Positions 9,635-18,228 of a stretch of DNA of 48,564 bases are shown here, one piece after another. Every line of letters begins with the position of its first letter. Position 1 is the first letter of the stretch. Position numbers and translations under genes: made by a program. The notes under the pieces are model-generated. The model saw only the letters and a program-made list of their open reading frames with translations, searched no databases and was not told the origin of the DNA. The DNA is from Myxococcaceae bacterium (GTDB lineage: Bacteria > Myxococcota > Myxococcia > Myxococcales > Myxococcaceae): NCBI GenBank assembly GCA_017881265.1, contig JADGRA010000069.1, positions 1-48,564 on the forward strand. The letters run 5' to 3'.

Positions 9635-9764
9635 GGGGAACCCTCCTGGCCAGACTCTAGCGCCAGGCGCCCCTTGTGCCTCCCGCCGTCGGGATGCTCG
9701 TCCTGCGCGCTCCAGTGAGTCCGGCTACTGCCAAGGCCCCGAGTGTGCGTTCAAGAGCCCCGCG

Positions 9765-9795
9765 CGAGCTTCCCAAGATCGGGGGGGGTGAAGGG
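9765..9795 (+). pseudogene. tRNA-Gly(CCC)-like remnant, copy C
   Basis: GAGCTTCCCAAGATCGGGG repeats the anticodon arm of copies A and B; the T-arm is degraded to a G-run and GGTGAAGGGG. About 20 bases upstream, GTGTGCGTTCAAGAG (9742-9756) also matches GTGTACGTTCAAGAG (900-914) upstream of copy A. Copies A and C therefore share more than the tRNA half. Confidence 0.4.
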
Positions 9796-9806
9796 GTCTG
9801 CGATCC

Positions 9807-10178
9807 CTCGGATACGCGGTCGTCGCGGACGACGCCGAGGCCGCGAAGCTTCTCGGCGAGCTGCGGCAGGATCCGCAATACGGGATCGGCCGCGAGGTGC
9901 CGAAAGACGAAATCCAACGGTTCTCGCCCGACCTGCTCGCGCGACGGTGGTCTTCGAGCCAGCGCCTGGTGCTCGGTTCGGCTCCGCGACCTCGGGCGAT
10001 TTGGGTTCGAAGCCCGCCGACGCGCGACGGCACGGGTACTGGCCGACGCGGTACCGCGCGGTCTACCTCGCCTGGGGGCCGGGCATCCGGCCCGGGCGGA
10101 CTCCAGAGATGTCGCTCAAAGGCGTCGCCGGGCGGATTGCCGCTCGCCTCGGCATCTCGTTCGAGCCGGGTGTTGCGA
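9807..10178 (+). pseudogene. Type I phosphodiesterase/alkaline-phosphatase family, C-terminal remnant
   Basis: Two frames encode the C-terminal part of an alkaline-phosphatase-superfamily enzyme. The first (GYAVVADDAEAAKLLGELRQ, then PKDEIQRF) runs to about 9945. The second then continues with EPAPGARFGSATSGDLG, RRHGYWPTRYRAVYLAWGPG and MSLKGVAGRIAARLG to about 10178. HGYWP contains the conserved metal-ligand His of this family. The catalytic N-terminus is missing, and its left boundary lies beside the tRNA-Gly copy C. It is non-functional through truncation and a frameshift. Confidence 0.65.
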
Positions 10179-10208
10179 GGCAGCCGTCCGTTGCCGGAGG
10201 CACGCCCA

Positions 10209-11043
10209 GTGGATCGCGAGGCAGACTCGGACGTCCTGTTCGTAGCGCTTTTGCGAAGCGGACCAGTCTTTCGTAATTCGCTCGTTTCAGGACCGGGTCC
10301 TCGCCGGGGAGGACGAAGCACAACTCAGGGCTACCGCACGGGCGGCCAAAGCCACTCTGCATCGAGAGGTACCGCTCTCGTCTCGCGCACCGATCCGAGG
10401 ACCCAAAGGGAAGCGCCATCCTGCGCGGCGTTTCCGCGTTGCGCACCTCAGCTTCGCAGCCACCGCTGTAGAGCTGCCACGCACCTCGGACAGTCGAAGA
10501 GCGCTCTCAGCATCACTTCGTCTCAATGTCATTCACGTATTTGAGCGACGGCCGCCTCGCGGCGAGCCTCCAGGCGAATGGTTTCTGCTGACGAACCTAC
10601 CCATCGACTCACCCGAGGCGATCGCTTTCGCGGTGGATTGCTCTCGCGGGCGGTGGGTGATTGAGGAATTCTTCAAGGCACTGAAGACAGGCTGCCAGTA
10701 CGAGCGACGGCAACTTGAGAGTGCTCACAGTCTTCTAAATGCCCTGGCCATCTTGGCCCAGGTGGCATGGCGGCTGCTGCTCCTGCGGCACTTGGCTCAG
10801 ACCGATGAGAGGGCGCCAGCGACAGCAGCGCTCACGCCCAAACAGCTCGAGGTGTTACACGCTGTCGCGAAGAGACCCCTTCCTACGAAACCTATGGCAC
10901 GCGAGGCGATGCTCGCCGTCGCGGCCTTGGGCGGGCACCTGAAGAGCAATGGGGACCCTGGCTGGCTCGTCCTTGGGCGGGGGCTACACGACCTCGTCCT
11001 CATGGAACTCGGCTGGCGGGGCAGGGAGGAGGCCGAGAAGTGA
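10209..11043 (+). pseudogene. IS4/Tn5-type transposase, truncated and frameshifted
   Basis: The remnant starts as VDREADSDVLFVALLRS, shifts frame near 10258, and continues as FVIRSFQDRVLAGEDEAQLR, NVIHVFERRPPRGE, EWFLLTNLPIDSPEA and RGRWVIEEFFKALKTGCQYE to a stop at 11041-11043. The order matches IS4-family transposases of the Tn5 type, with an (Y)REK-like catalytic Glu in WVIEEFFKALK. About the first third, including the first catalytic Asp, is missing. The last 136 residues remain open from 10633 but would be inactive. It marks the right border of the decayed accessory zone, next to the aryl-polyene cluster. Confidence 0.8.
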
Positions 11044-11704
11044 TCAATCGTGAGAGGCGCACGCTATATCCGCCCGCGTCGCTGCCTGCGTGCGAGATGA
11101 TGGCGCCGGCCTCGCCGGTACGGCCGGGGCGGGCGACAGTCCGTGGTTTCGCCACACGTTCTCGGACCGCAACTTTGCGTCCGAGCCGGAGCCCGGACCG
11201 CTGCGTGTCGAACGCCGATACCCGCCGCGCTGCGCCAGTTTAGAGCTGAGGGACCAAGTTCGTCCGGCCTTCATCGACGTTCAGAGGCAACGGATTGAGG
11301 CGGGAGGTGAATTGGCGAGGGGTTACGGGGAAAGTCGATAGCAACCAGCGCGACCCTCGAGACCTCAAATAGGACGTCGCCACGTGATTGTCATCGGCGG
11401 GCAGCCTTTGAGCGCTGGCGCCGGCTGCCCCCCGCGAAAACCCTTCGTTTCTTCTGCCGCAGGGGGAAAGCGACCCCTGTCGCGAACAGGGTCCTTTCTC
11501 TGGCAAGCTCCTAAACTTCCGTCTCAGCTGTACGGACTGTGAGGCCTTTGAAATCCATGGGCCGCCGATTCTCACTGGCCCAGGCCGCCTCCAGTTAGCC
11601 CAACCCTCCCGCGCTGGCTTGCGGCTTGCTTCCGGGTGAACGACTGTCTAGTTGTTAAGGGCGAGGCAAATTCAGCTGCGCCACGAAGCACAACGCGAAG
11701 AGCG
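11044..11704. other. 661-base stretch upstream of the polyene cluster
   Basis: No convincing gene. Frames at 11090-11341 (plus) and 11044-11274 (minus) lack RBS and recognisable families. It should contain the promoter for the ligase-ammonia-lyase pair; no consensus promoter could be assigned. An imperfect hairpin lies at 11472-11493 (GACCCCTGT and ACAGGGTC arms) followed by CTTTCTC. It may be an old terminator or an attenuator, with low certainty. Confidence 0.4.
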
Positions 11705-13006
11705 ATGGATTCGACGCTGACCCTCTGCGATCGGCTTGCCAACGTACGAGAATTGTATGTAGCGAACGCGTTGGGCCCTTGCTCCCCTGACCCACGACTG
11801 CACGCGAAGACTGTCGGGCGTGACCTAGCTCGACTGGGCTTGGGAAAGGGTGACCGGCTGGCGGTGGTGCTTCCAAACGGCCCTGACTTCGTTGCGACGT
11901 TCATCGCTTGTCTCCAGCACGGGATGACGTTCTTGCCCCTTCACCCGGGCATTTCGGACCATGACCTTGTGGACCGGTGTCGCGCAGCGAGCGTCACCGG
12001 GCTGCTGAGTACCCGGAAAGGTTTGCTCCGGGTTGCTCCAGGCGGCCCATTCCCTTCGCAGTCGACCGATGTTCCGGCCGTTATTTTCTTCACAAGCGGA
12101 AGCTCAGGAACTGCCCGGCCGGTGGCGCTCTCCGGGCAGGCCTTGCTGCACGTGGCGGACACCCACCACGCAGCATTGGGCTACGGCCCAGGCGATACCA
12201 TCACCGGCTACCTTCCTTGGAGCCACACCTTCGGGTTCACCCTCGAGCTTCTGATGGGTCTCTTGTACCAGGGCCTGCTCCGTTCCGTTTCCGCCACGGC
12301 CTTCCCGGAGGTCTTCGACGCCCGGTCGGGTGATTGTCTTTTCACGGTCCCGCGAATGATTGAGCGTCTCTCCGACCGCGCCCTGCGCCACGTACGAGCG
12401 GGGATTGTGGGGGGTGCACCCATCCATGGGCGGGTCCGGCGGCGCCTGCAAGCGACTCGACTTCGCGTCGGCTACGGACAGTCGGAGTGCGGGCCAGGTG
12501 TGTCGCTCGGCGATGCGGGCGAGTGGGAGTTCGACGACTTCCTGGGCCGCGCCGTGGGGTGCGCGGTGACACTCCGCACTGACGCTGGCGAACGCGTTGG
12601 CGAGCTCTCTGTGCAAGGTCCCAATCTGGCGATGGGCTACGTGCAGGGCGACCATCTGATGCCGGTAGCCTCCCCGGATGGATGGCGCGCGACGGGAGAC
12701 CTGGCAACACCGTCTGGCAATGGTTTCGTCTTTCAAGGGAGGAAAGACGAGCTCTTCAAGTTAGACAATGGCCGGATGGTGAACCCCGTTCCCCTCGAGC
12801 GGCCCTACGAGGGCTCCATCCTTCTGATTGGCGAGGGCCGCGGGGCCGTCCAGCCACTGTTGCGAGGCGCGGAGCCGCAGGGCTTTACGCTTCCGGTGCC
12901 CTATCTCCCGCCCAGGGCGATGCCTGAGGACTTCTGGAACGCCTGCACGACTCCGACCGGTAAGGTGTCCCGGCGGCGCGCTCAGCAACTTTTCTATCAA
13001 GCATGA
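11705..13006 (+). CDS. AMP-forming acyl-CoA/ACP ligase (aryl starter activation), 433 aa
   Basis: An ANL-superfamily adenylating enzyme. The P-loop-like A3 motif is FTSGSSGT (129-136), A5 is YGQSE (257-261), A7 is TGDL (330-333), a hinge-region motif KLDNGRMV lies at 352-359, and the C-terminal catalytic Lys lies in PTGKVSR (Lys420). At 433 residues it is compact, like ligases of aryl-polyene loci. The start is the ATG at 11705; the frame upstream lacks ligase similarity. The next gene (ammonia-lyase) overlaps its stop by 4 bases. The likely role is activation of 4-coumarate or a related aryl acid onto ACP or CoA, inferred from the neighbour. Confidence 0.85.
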   Translation: MDSTLTLCDRLANVRELYVANALGPCSPDPRLHAKTVGRDLARLGLGKGDRLAVVLPNGPDFVATFIACLQHGMTFLPLHPGISDHDLVDRCRAASVTGLLSTRKGLLRVAPGGPFPSQSTDVPAVIFFTSGSSGTARPVALSGQALLHVADTHHAALGYGPGDTITGYLPWSHTFGFTLELLMGLLYQGLLRSVSATAFPEVFDARSGDCLFTVPRMIERLSDRALRHVRAGIVGGAPIHGRVRRRLQATRLRVGYGQSECGPGVSLGDAGEWEFDDFLGRAVGCAVTLRTDAGERVGELSVQGPNLAMGYVQGDHLMPVASPDGWRATGDLATPSGNGFVFQGRKDELFKLDNGRMVNPVPLERPYEGSILLIGEGRGAVQPLLRGAEPQGFTLPVPYLPPRAMPEDFWNACTTPTGKVSRRRAQQLFYQA

Positions 13007-14514
13007 GCCCTCCTTCCAACAGCTTGGCGTTCGACGGCCGGCGACGGCTGGCGCCCCTGGACCTCGAGGAGGCCGCGCGTCCCATCACGCTTTCCTTCTC
13101 GAACTCCGCCCGTGACCGTGTGGCCCGGTGTGCGCGTTTCGTGAAGGAGCACGCCGATGCGGGCAACGCCATCTACGGTCTCTCCACCGGGTTCGGCCCC
13201 CTCGTGTCCTTCGAGGCTTCTGCCGATGCAGAGGCTCAGGGAACCGGGCTGCTCAATCACCTTCGCACTGGCCAGGGGGAGGTGCTCGCGCCGCCCGTCG
13301 CGCGGGCCATGTTGCTGGCGCGGGCCTGGTCGATGGGTCAGGGACATTCCGGCGCCAGCTTGGGCGTCCTCGACGCACTCAGCGCCGCGCTGGCCGTCCC
13401 ATGGGCGCCTGCCGTGCCCGAGTGGGGTTCCGTTGGAGCCAGCGGTGACCTTGCTCCCCTGGCCTACGCCGCCGCGGCGCTCTGCGGTGAGGGCGAGGCA
13501 TTCTTGGGCGAGGAACGCCTGGCAGCCGCCGCGGCGCTGGAGCGCGGCGGTCTGCGTCCTTTGCTGCTTCAAGGCCGGGACGCGCTCGCCCTGGTCAATG
13601 GCACTGCATTGACCGCAGCGGCGGCCTCGCTCACCGTCGCCTCCGCACGTCGCGCCGTTTCCATCAGTCTGGAGCTGTCGGCCTTGCTCGTGGAAACAAT
13701 CGGTGCCGCGGGGAATTTCAGCGCGCCCACGCTGCTGGCCTTGTCTGGCCATCCTGCGGGGCACCGGGTGGCGCAGCGACTGGAAGCTCTCTTGCGCGGC
13801 TCCACCGCGAAGCGGGACCGGCCGCTGCAGGAAGCGTACAGTCTCCGGTGCGTGCCGCAGCTGGTCGGCGCTGTCGAGGAAACGGTAGAGCACGCGCACC
13901 AGGTCATCACCAACGACCTCAATGGCGTGAGCGACAATCCGGTGTTTTTCCCTGACGAGGGCACGGTGATTCACGGGGGAAACTTCTTTGGTCAGCAGGT
14001 CGCCTTCGTCTCCGACGCGCTCAACCTGGCGCTCACCCAGCTCGCCAACCTCGCCGAGCGCCAGCTCGACCTTCTCCTCGACCCGGTTCGCAATGGAGGG
14101 CTTCCACTCCTCCTCTCGGCCAAGCCGGGAGCCCAGTCGGGGCTCGCTGGGGTGAACCTGTCGGCCACCGCCATCGTTGGCTCGATGCGCCGCTACTCAA
14201 CTCCTGCCAGCATCCAGAGCCTTCCCACCAACGGCCACAACCAGGACGTGGTCCCTTTTGGGACACAGGCCGCGCTCGAGGCACTTCGACAAGCCGACAG
14301 GCTTGCCCTGGTTCAGGCCTCGCTTGCGCTTGGCCTTCGTCAGGCGACCTACCTCGGGGCGCCGCATCCAACGTCGGGCGCCGGGACCGAGCTCATGGAA
14401 CAGCTCAGTGCATGGGTGCCGCCGGTCGATCCGGATCGCCCTTTGGGCGGGGACGTCCGGCGTCTGGTCCAAGAGCTTCATGCGCGGGAGCGTGGAGCTC
14501 CGAAACCTTCGTGA
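13003..14514 (+). CDS. MIO-type aromatic amino acid ammonia-lyase (tyrosine-type), 503 aa
   Basis: Member of the HAL/TAL/PAL family, eliminating ammonia from an aromatic amino acid. The MIO-forming triad Ala146-Ser147-Gly148 is in GSVGASGDLAPLAY. The catalytic Tyr58 is in YGLSTGFGPL. The selectivity pair is His86-Leu87 (LLNHLRTG), the pairing of bacterial tyrosine ammonia-lyases such as the Rhodobacter enzyme, whereas histidine lyases have Ser-His. NGTALTAAAASL, NDLNGVSDNP and YSLRCVPQ are also present. The likely product is 4-coumarate as polyketide starter. It is coupled to the ligase (ATGA overlap). Its last 110 bases overlap the convergent glycosyltransferase gene. Confidence 0.9.
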   Translation: MSPPSNSLAFDGRRRLAPLDLEEAARPITLSFSNSARDRVARCARFVKEHADAGNAIYGLSTGFGPLVSFEASADAEAQGTGLLNHLRTGQGEVLAPPVARAMLLARAWSMGQGHSGASLGVLDALSAALAVPWAPAVPEWGSVGASGDLAPLAYAAAALCGEGEAFLGEERLAAAAALERGGLRPLLLQGRDALALVNGTALTAAAASLTVASARRAVSISLELSALLVETIGAAGNFSAPTLLALSGHPAGHRVAQRLEALLRGSTAKRDRPLQEAYSLRCVPQLVGAVEETVEHAHQVITNDLNGVSDNPVFFPDEGTVIHGGNFFGQQVAFVSDALNLALTQLANLAERQLDLLLDPVRNGGLPLLLSAKPGAQSGLAGVNLSATAIVGSMRRYSTPASIQSLPTNGHNQDVVPFGTQAALEALRQADRLALVQASLALGLRQATYLGAPHPTSGAGTELMEQLSAWVPPVDPDRPLGGDVRRLVQELHARERGAPKPS

Positions 14515-16474
14515 CCGGAGTCGGTGGGGCCGCGTCCCAAAACTCGTAGAAGTTGAACCACTGGTACGGGTCCTGGCGGACCAGCGCTTCGAGCCGACGG
14601 ACGTACTCCTCGACCCATGTCCGGAGTTGAGCGTCGCGGCTTTCGTCCCCCCGGAAGCTCAGCTGTCGCGGCGGGTCCGCGAAGAAGCGGTAGCTCGCCG
14701 GCGCTACTTGCAGGGAGAAGGTTGCGATCAGCGGTGCGCCACTCACCGCCGCGAGGAGGAAGGGCCCAACCGGGAAGGGGGCCTCGTGACCCAGAAACGG
14801 AACGCGGACAACGTGCCGGTCCATCGGGCGGTCGCCCTGGACGGCAAGAACGGTCCCTTCGCGAAGCGAGCGGAGCATCTCCAGCGAAGAAAGGCTGTCC
14901 GAGCCCACCTCGATGATTCGCGGTCGCGGACCCTGTGCCCGGTCCAAGTAGCGGGTAATCCTCTCGTGGTCCCCACGGTAGGCGACGATGGCCAGCTTCT
15001 GCGCTGCCTCCCCCAGCAAGCCGGCCGCGATCTCCCAGTTGCCGAGATGCGCGGTGAGAAGAATTGCCCCTCGACCGCTCGCAGCAGCCGAGCGGATGTG
15101 GTCAAAGCCATTCTCTTCGAACCGAAAAATCGCTTTGCCCCGGGTTGCGAAGAGCGCTCGGTCAACCATCGTGCGCGCGAAAGCGAGAATGTGGCGATAG
15201 GTGCGAAAGAGGCGAACTGGCCGCGGCGCCGGTCCCACCGCGCGCTCGAGATACTGGAGCGAGGCGTTGCGGGCAATGCGTGAGGTGCAGAGGAAATAGA
15301 ATGTCACTGGGTAGAGAACCCAGTAGGCGGCGGAGAGCCCGAAGTACCGGGTCACCTGGAAGAAGAACCAATAGCCGAAGACGCCCCCACGGCTCTGGCC
15401 GGACCACCGCTTTGCCCGGGGCTTGCGGGGCAGGAGGAGCGCCTCGAGAGCCCCGAGCGAGGCGAAGACTCCCACCACCAGTGCCGCTGCGACCGCTGGC
15501 CGAAGGCCGCGGTGCACCAGTGCCGTCCAGCCGATGGCGGCAAGCAGCGCGGGGAGTGCGCCCAGCCCAGCAATCACGCAGCTCAGCCCGGCGGCCACCC
15601 GAAGCCAGGGGTCGAGTGCCTCAAGGCTACAGACGACGCCCGTTGCCGCAGCTGCTGCCCGCCAGCCGGGTCCTTCTCCGCCAAGCCAAGCCCAGCGGCG
15701 AAGCGCGAACAGCGAGAGCCCCGGACGATGCGGAAGCCAGTGTAGCCGTGGGCCAAGGGGCATCGGCAGGGGCATCCGCAGGCAGGCCAGCGTGTTGAGA
15801 GCCACGATGCGGACGTTGTCCACAACCATCCGAAAATGCGTGACGCGGTCCGCAGGGTACAGGACGTGGATGGGGACCGTGTGGAACGGGATCCCAGCCC
15901 AGGCTGCACGGAGCAGGACGTCGGCCTCGAACTCGTAGCGTCTGCCCCACGGCCTCAGCTGCACCGTTTCCGGCAGTGGGTAAGCCCGGAACCCGGACTG
16001 GCTGTCAGCCACCCGAAGGCCTGTTTCGAACCAAATCCAGAAATTGGAAGTCTTCCGGCCAAACTCGCTCGAACCTGGAGCGCCCGCAGCGACCAGGTCC
16101 CGAGCGCCGAGGATGAGGGCGCCCGGGTCCTTCTCTGCCGCCTCCAGGAATCGGGGCAAATCGGCGGGCAGGTGCTGTCCGTCCGCGTCCATCGCGATGG
16201 CATAGCGGAAGCCCCGCTGGTGGGCAGTTTCGAAAAGCTGCCGAAGGGCGGTCCCTTTGCCCGCGTTGGTCCTCTGGCGAAGCACGGTTGCGCCGGCCGC
16301 CTGCGCACTCTCGGCGGACCCGTCCGTCGAGCCATCATCGAAGACGATCACCGTCGAGACATGTTCGAGCGCCCCGCGCACCACGTCGCCGACCGTCCGG
16401 ACGTTGTTGAAGACCGGAATCACGACGCAGGCCTGCTCGAGTTCGCCGGTGCGCTGTGCGGTTTCAGACTCCAC
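14405..16474 (-). CDS. Glycosyltransferase family 2 / LpxL-like acyltransferase fusion, about 689 aa
   Basis: The N-terminal GT2 domain (residues about 14-225) has FDDGSTDGS (45-53) and the DxD-type DADGQH (96-101). A membrane region with several hydrophobic segments (about 270-350) follows, then an LPLAT domain (about 370-660) with HLGNWE (His476-x4-Glu481), the HX4D/E catalytic motif, and the family-typical ending QWFNFYEFWD. Such fusions occur in aryl-polyene clusters, where they are thought to build the lipid/sugar anchor at the inner membrane. The start is taken at GTG 16474, just before the GT fold; ATG 16558 is in frame but overlaps the divergent neighbour. The 35-residue tail overlaps the ammonia-lyase gene antisense. 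Confidence 0.85.
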   Translation of the reverse strand: MESETAQRTGELEQACVVIPVFNNVRTVGDVVRGALEHVSTVIVFDDGSTDGSAESAQAAGATVLRQRTNAGKGTALRQLFETAHQRGFRYAIAMDADGQHLPADLPRFLEAAEKDPGALILGARDLVAAGAPGSSEFGRKTSNFWIWFETGLRVADSQSGFRAYPLPETVQLRPWGRRYEFEADVLLRAAWAGIPFHTVPIHVLYPADRVTHFRMVVDNVRIVALNTLACLRMPLPMPLGPRLHWLPHRPGLSLFALRRWAWLGGEGPGWRAAAAATGVVCSLEALDPWLRVAAGLSCVIAGLGALPALLAAIGWTALVHRGLRPAVAAALVVGVFASLGALEALLLPRKPRAKRWSGQSRGGVFGYWFFFQVTRYFGLSAAYWVLYPVTFYFLCTSRIARNASLQYLERAVGPAPRPVRLFRTYRHILAFARTMVDRALFATRGKAIFRFEENGFDHIRSAAASGRGAILLTAHLGNWEIAAGLLGEAAQKLAIVAYRGDHERITRYLDRAQGPRPRIIEVGSDSLSSLEMLRSLREGTVLAVQGDRPMDRHVVRVPFLGHEAPFPVGPFLLAAVSGAPLIATFSLQVAPASYRFFADPPRQLSFRGDESRDAQLRTWVEEYVRRLEALVRQDPYQWFNFYEFWDAAPPTPVTKVSELHAPAHEALGPDAGRPRPKGDPDRPAAPMH

Positions 16475-16556
16475 CGAAACATCTCGCCCTCCCGAGCACT
16501 CGTTGTCAAACGGCCCTGGGTGGCGAACCCGGGGGAAACGGGGTACACGCAAAGCC

Positions 16557-17015
16557 ATGGTTCTCGTGGCTCGCCTCCGAGCGCAGGTCGAATTGCTCGC
16601 GCGGCAGCACACGACCCCGGGAAAGGTCGCCGTCGCCGTCGGTATGGGCGTCATGCTGGGGTGCAGCCCGTTCCTCGGCGTTCAGGTGGTCCTCGCGGTC
16701 GTGCTGGCCAGACTCTTCCGCCTCAACCCCATCGCCGCCGTCCTCGGCGTGCAGATTTCCATTCCTCCGCTGACACCAGTCGTCCTCTTTGTGACTGCCC
16801 AGCTCGGGGCACTCGTGCTTCGCGGCCACTGGCTCCCACTCCGGCTGGCGGGTTTCCAAAACGTTCCTGCCGCGACGCTGGTGGCCGATTTGTTCCTCGA
16901 CATGCTGGTGGGCGGAGTGCTCGTCGGGGGCGTGTTCGCGGTCCTCCTCGGCAGCGCCTCTGCCGTTGCGGTCTCGCGATTGCAGCGGCAGCCGGTCGCG
17001 CTCCATGGATACTGA
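16557..17015 (+). CDS. DUF2062 membrane protein, 152 aa
   Basis: A small protein with hydrophobic segments at about 25-55 (KVAVAVGMGVMLGCSPFLGV and following), 65-85 (ISIPPLTPVVLFVTAQLGAL) and 110-135 (ADLFLDMLVGGVLVGGVFAV). The GCSPFLGVQ motif and short length match DUF2062, whose molecular role is not established. Family members are often found beside glycosyltransferases. It is divergent from the GT2-acyltransferase gene and overlaps the following halogenase gene by 11 bases, so translation of the two is coupled. The start is ATG 16557; no strong RBS is seen. Confidence 0.8.
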   Translation: MVLVARLRAQVELLARQHTTPGKVAVAVGMGVMLGCSPFLGVQVVLAVVLARLFRLNPIAAVLGVQISIPPLTPVVLFVTAQLGALVLRGHWLPLRLAGFQNVPAATLVADLFLDMLVGGVLVGGVFAVLLGSASAVAVSRLQRQPVALHGY

Positions 17016-18216
17016 CGTCCTGGTCATCGGTGCCGGACCCGCCGGAAGCGTTGCTGGGTCCATTCTGGCGCGACACCACCACCGGGTGGTGATGCTCGAG
17101 GCGGGAACCTTCCCCCGCTTCCAGATTGGCGAGTCTCTCCTTCCGCGTTCGAACGACATCCTGGCCGAGGCTGGATTGCTCGATGCTGTCGTTGCCCGAG
17201 GGTACCAAGCGAAGAACGCCGCTCTGTTCCTCCAAGGCGCTGTGCGTGAGCGTTTTTGCTTTGCGGAAGTGTTTCCGGGACAGCGGACACAAACCTTTCA
17301 GGTGCCCCGAGGGGATTTCGACCAAACCCTGGCCACCACCGCCCGGCAGCACGGGGTGGATGTTCGCTTCAACCAACGCGTCGAGGCAGTCGCCTTCGAC
17401 GCGGGAGGAGCCCTGGTCACAGCCAGCGACGTCGAGACCGAGGCACGCACCCAGCTTCGAGCGCGTTTCGTCCTCGACTGTAGCGGGTACGGAAGGGTCC
17501 TTCCGCGCCTGCTCGCACTCGAGCGCCCGTCGGTCCTCACGCCGCGCGTGGCGCTCTTCACCTGGGTAGAAGGGGACGAGCGTCCGGCTGGAGACCACGA
17601 GGGAGACATCTGGATTTGCATCCATCCCCGAGGAGCCTGGGCGTGGATCATCCCGTTCTCCAACGGTCGGACCTCGGTCGGTCTGGTGATGGAGCCAGCG
17701 GTTTACGAAAGCGTTCCGGGCTGCGACCGAGACCGGTTGTTCAAGCTTCTCTTCGAGGATGAGAACATCCTCCAGCGGCTGCGGCGCGCCGTCCCAGTGC
17801 TCAAGACAGTCAAGCTTCAGGCGTGGTCCAGCGCCGTGGAACGGCTCCATGGCACGGGGTGGGCGCTCACCGGAAATGCAGCGGAGTTTCTAGACCCAGT
17901 GTTCTCCTCTGGCGTGACGCTCGCTCTGGAATCTGCGGCCCGCGCAGCCGCGCTCGTTCACCGTTCTTTCTCCGGGGAACCGGTGGACTGGGCCGCTGAG
18001 TACGACGGCGTGGTGCTCAAGGCGGTCGGTGTCTTCAAGGCCTTTGTCCGGTCCTGGTACGCAGGTGAGCTTCAGAGAGTCTTGCTCCGGGCGGACAAGG
18101 CGGATGCCATCAAGCGCTCGATTACTGCAATCCTGGGGGGCTACGTGCTCGACTCCAACAACCCCTTCGTGCGCGAGCCCGAACGCGCGCTCGCCGCGCT
18201 GTTGAAGCTCGGCTGA
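17005..18216 (+). CDS. Flavin-dependent halogenase-like oxidoreductase, 403 aa
   Basis: An FAD-binding monooxygenase-fold protein of the tryptophan-halogenase group. The dinucleotide motif is GAGPAG (9-14). IGESLLP (41-47) corresponds to the GES loop. Lys70 in QAKNAALF lies where halogenases place the catalytic Lys. The diagnostic WxWxIP motif is exact: Trp212-Ala-Trp214-Ile-Ile216-Pro217. The most likely reaction is chlorination or bromination of the aryl ring or an ACP-bound precursor with reduced FAD; no reductase is encoded nearby. Non-halogenating homologues exist in pigment clusters, so activity is inferred. The start is ATG 17005, overlapping the DUF2062 stop; an upstream TTG is unlikely. 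Confidence 0.85.
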   Translation: MDTDVLVIGAGPAGSVAGSILARHHHRVVMLEAGTFPRFQIGESLLPRSNDILAEAGLLDAVVARGYQAKNAALFLQGAVRERFCFAEVFPGQRTQTFQVPRGDFDQTLATTARQHGVDVRFNQRVEAVAFDAGGALVTASDVETEARTQLRARFVLDCSGYGRVLPRLLALERPSVLTPRVALFTWVEGDERPAGDHEGDIWICIHPRGAWAWIIPFSNGRTSVGLVMEPAVYESVPGCDRDRLFKLLFEDENILQRLRRAVPVLKTVKLQAWSSAVERLHGTGWALTGNAAEFLDPVFSSGVTLALESAARAAALVHRSFSGEPVDWAAEYDGVVLKAVGVFKAFVRSWYAGELQRVLLRADKADAIKRSITAILGGYVLDSNNPFVREPERALAALLKLG

Positions 18217-18228
18217 GCCACGCCCCAC

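Noticed and set aside
11472-11493. Hairpin as a confident terminator
   Set aside because: The stem is imperfect and no gene ends just upstream; only noted within the gap entry.
14177-15283. 368-codon plus-strand frame opposite the GT2-acyltransferase
   Set aside because: Basic, Arg-rich translation without domains; the opposite strand encodes a recognisable LPLAT domain with HLGNWE.
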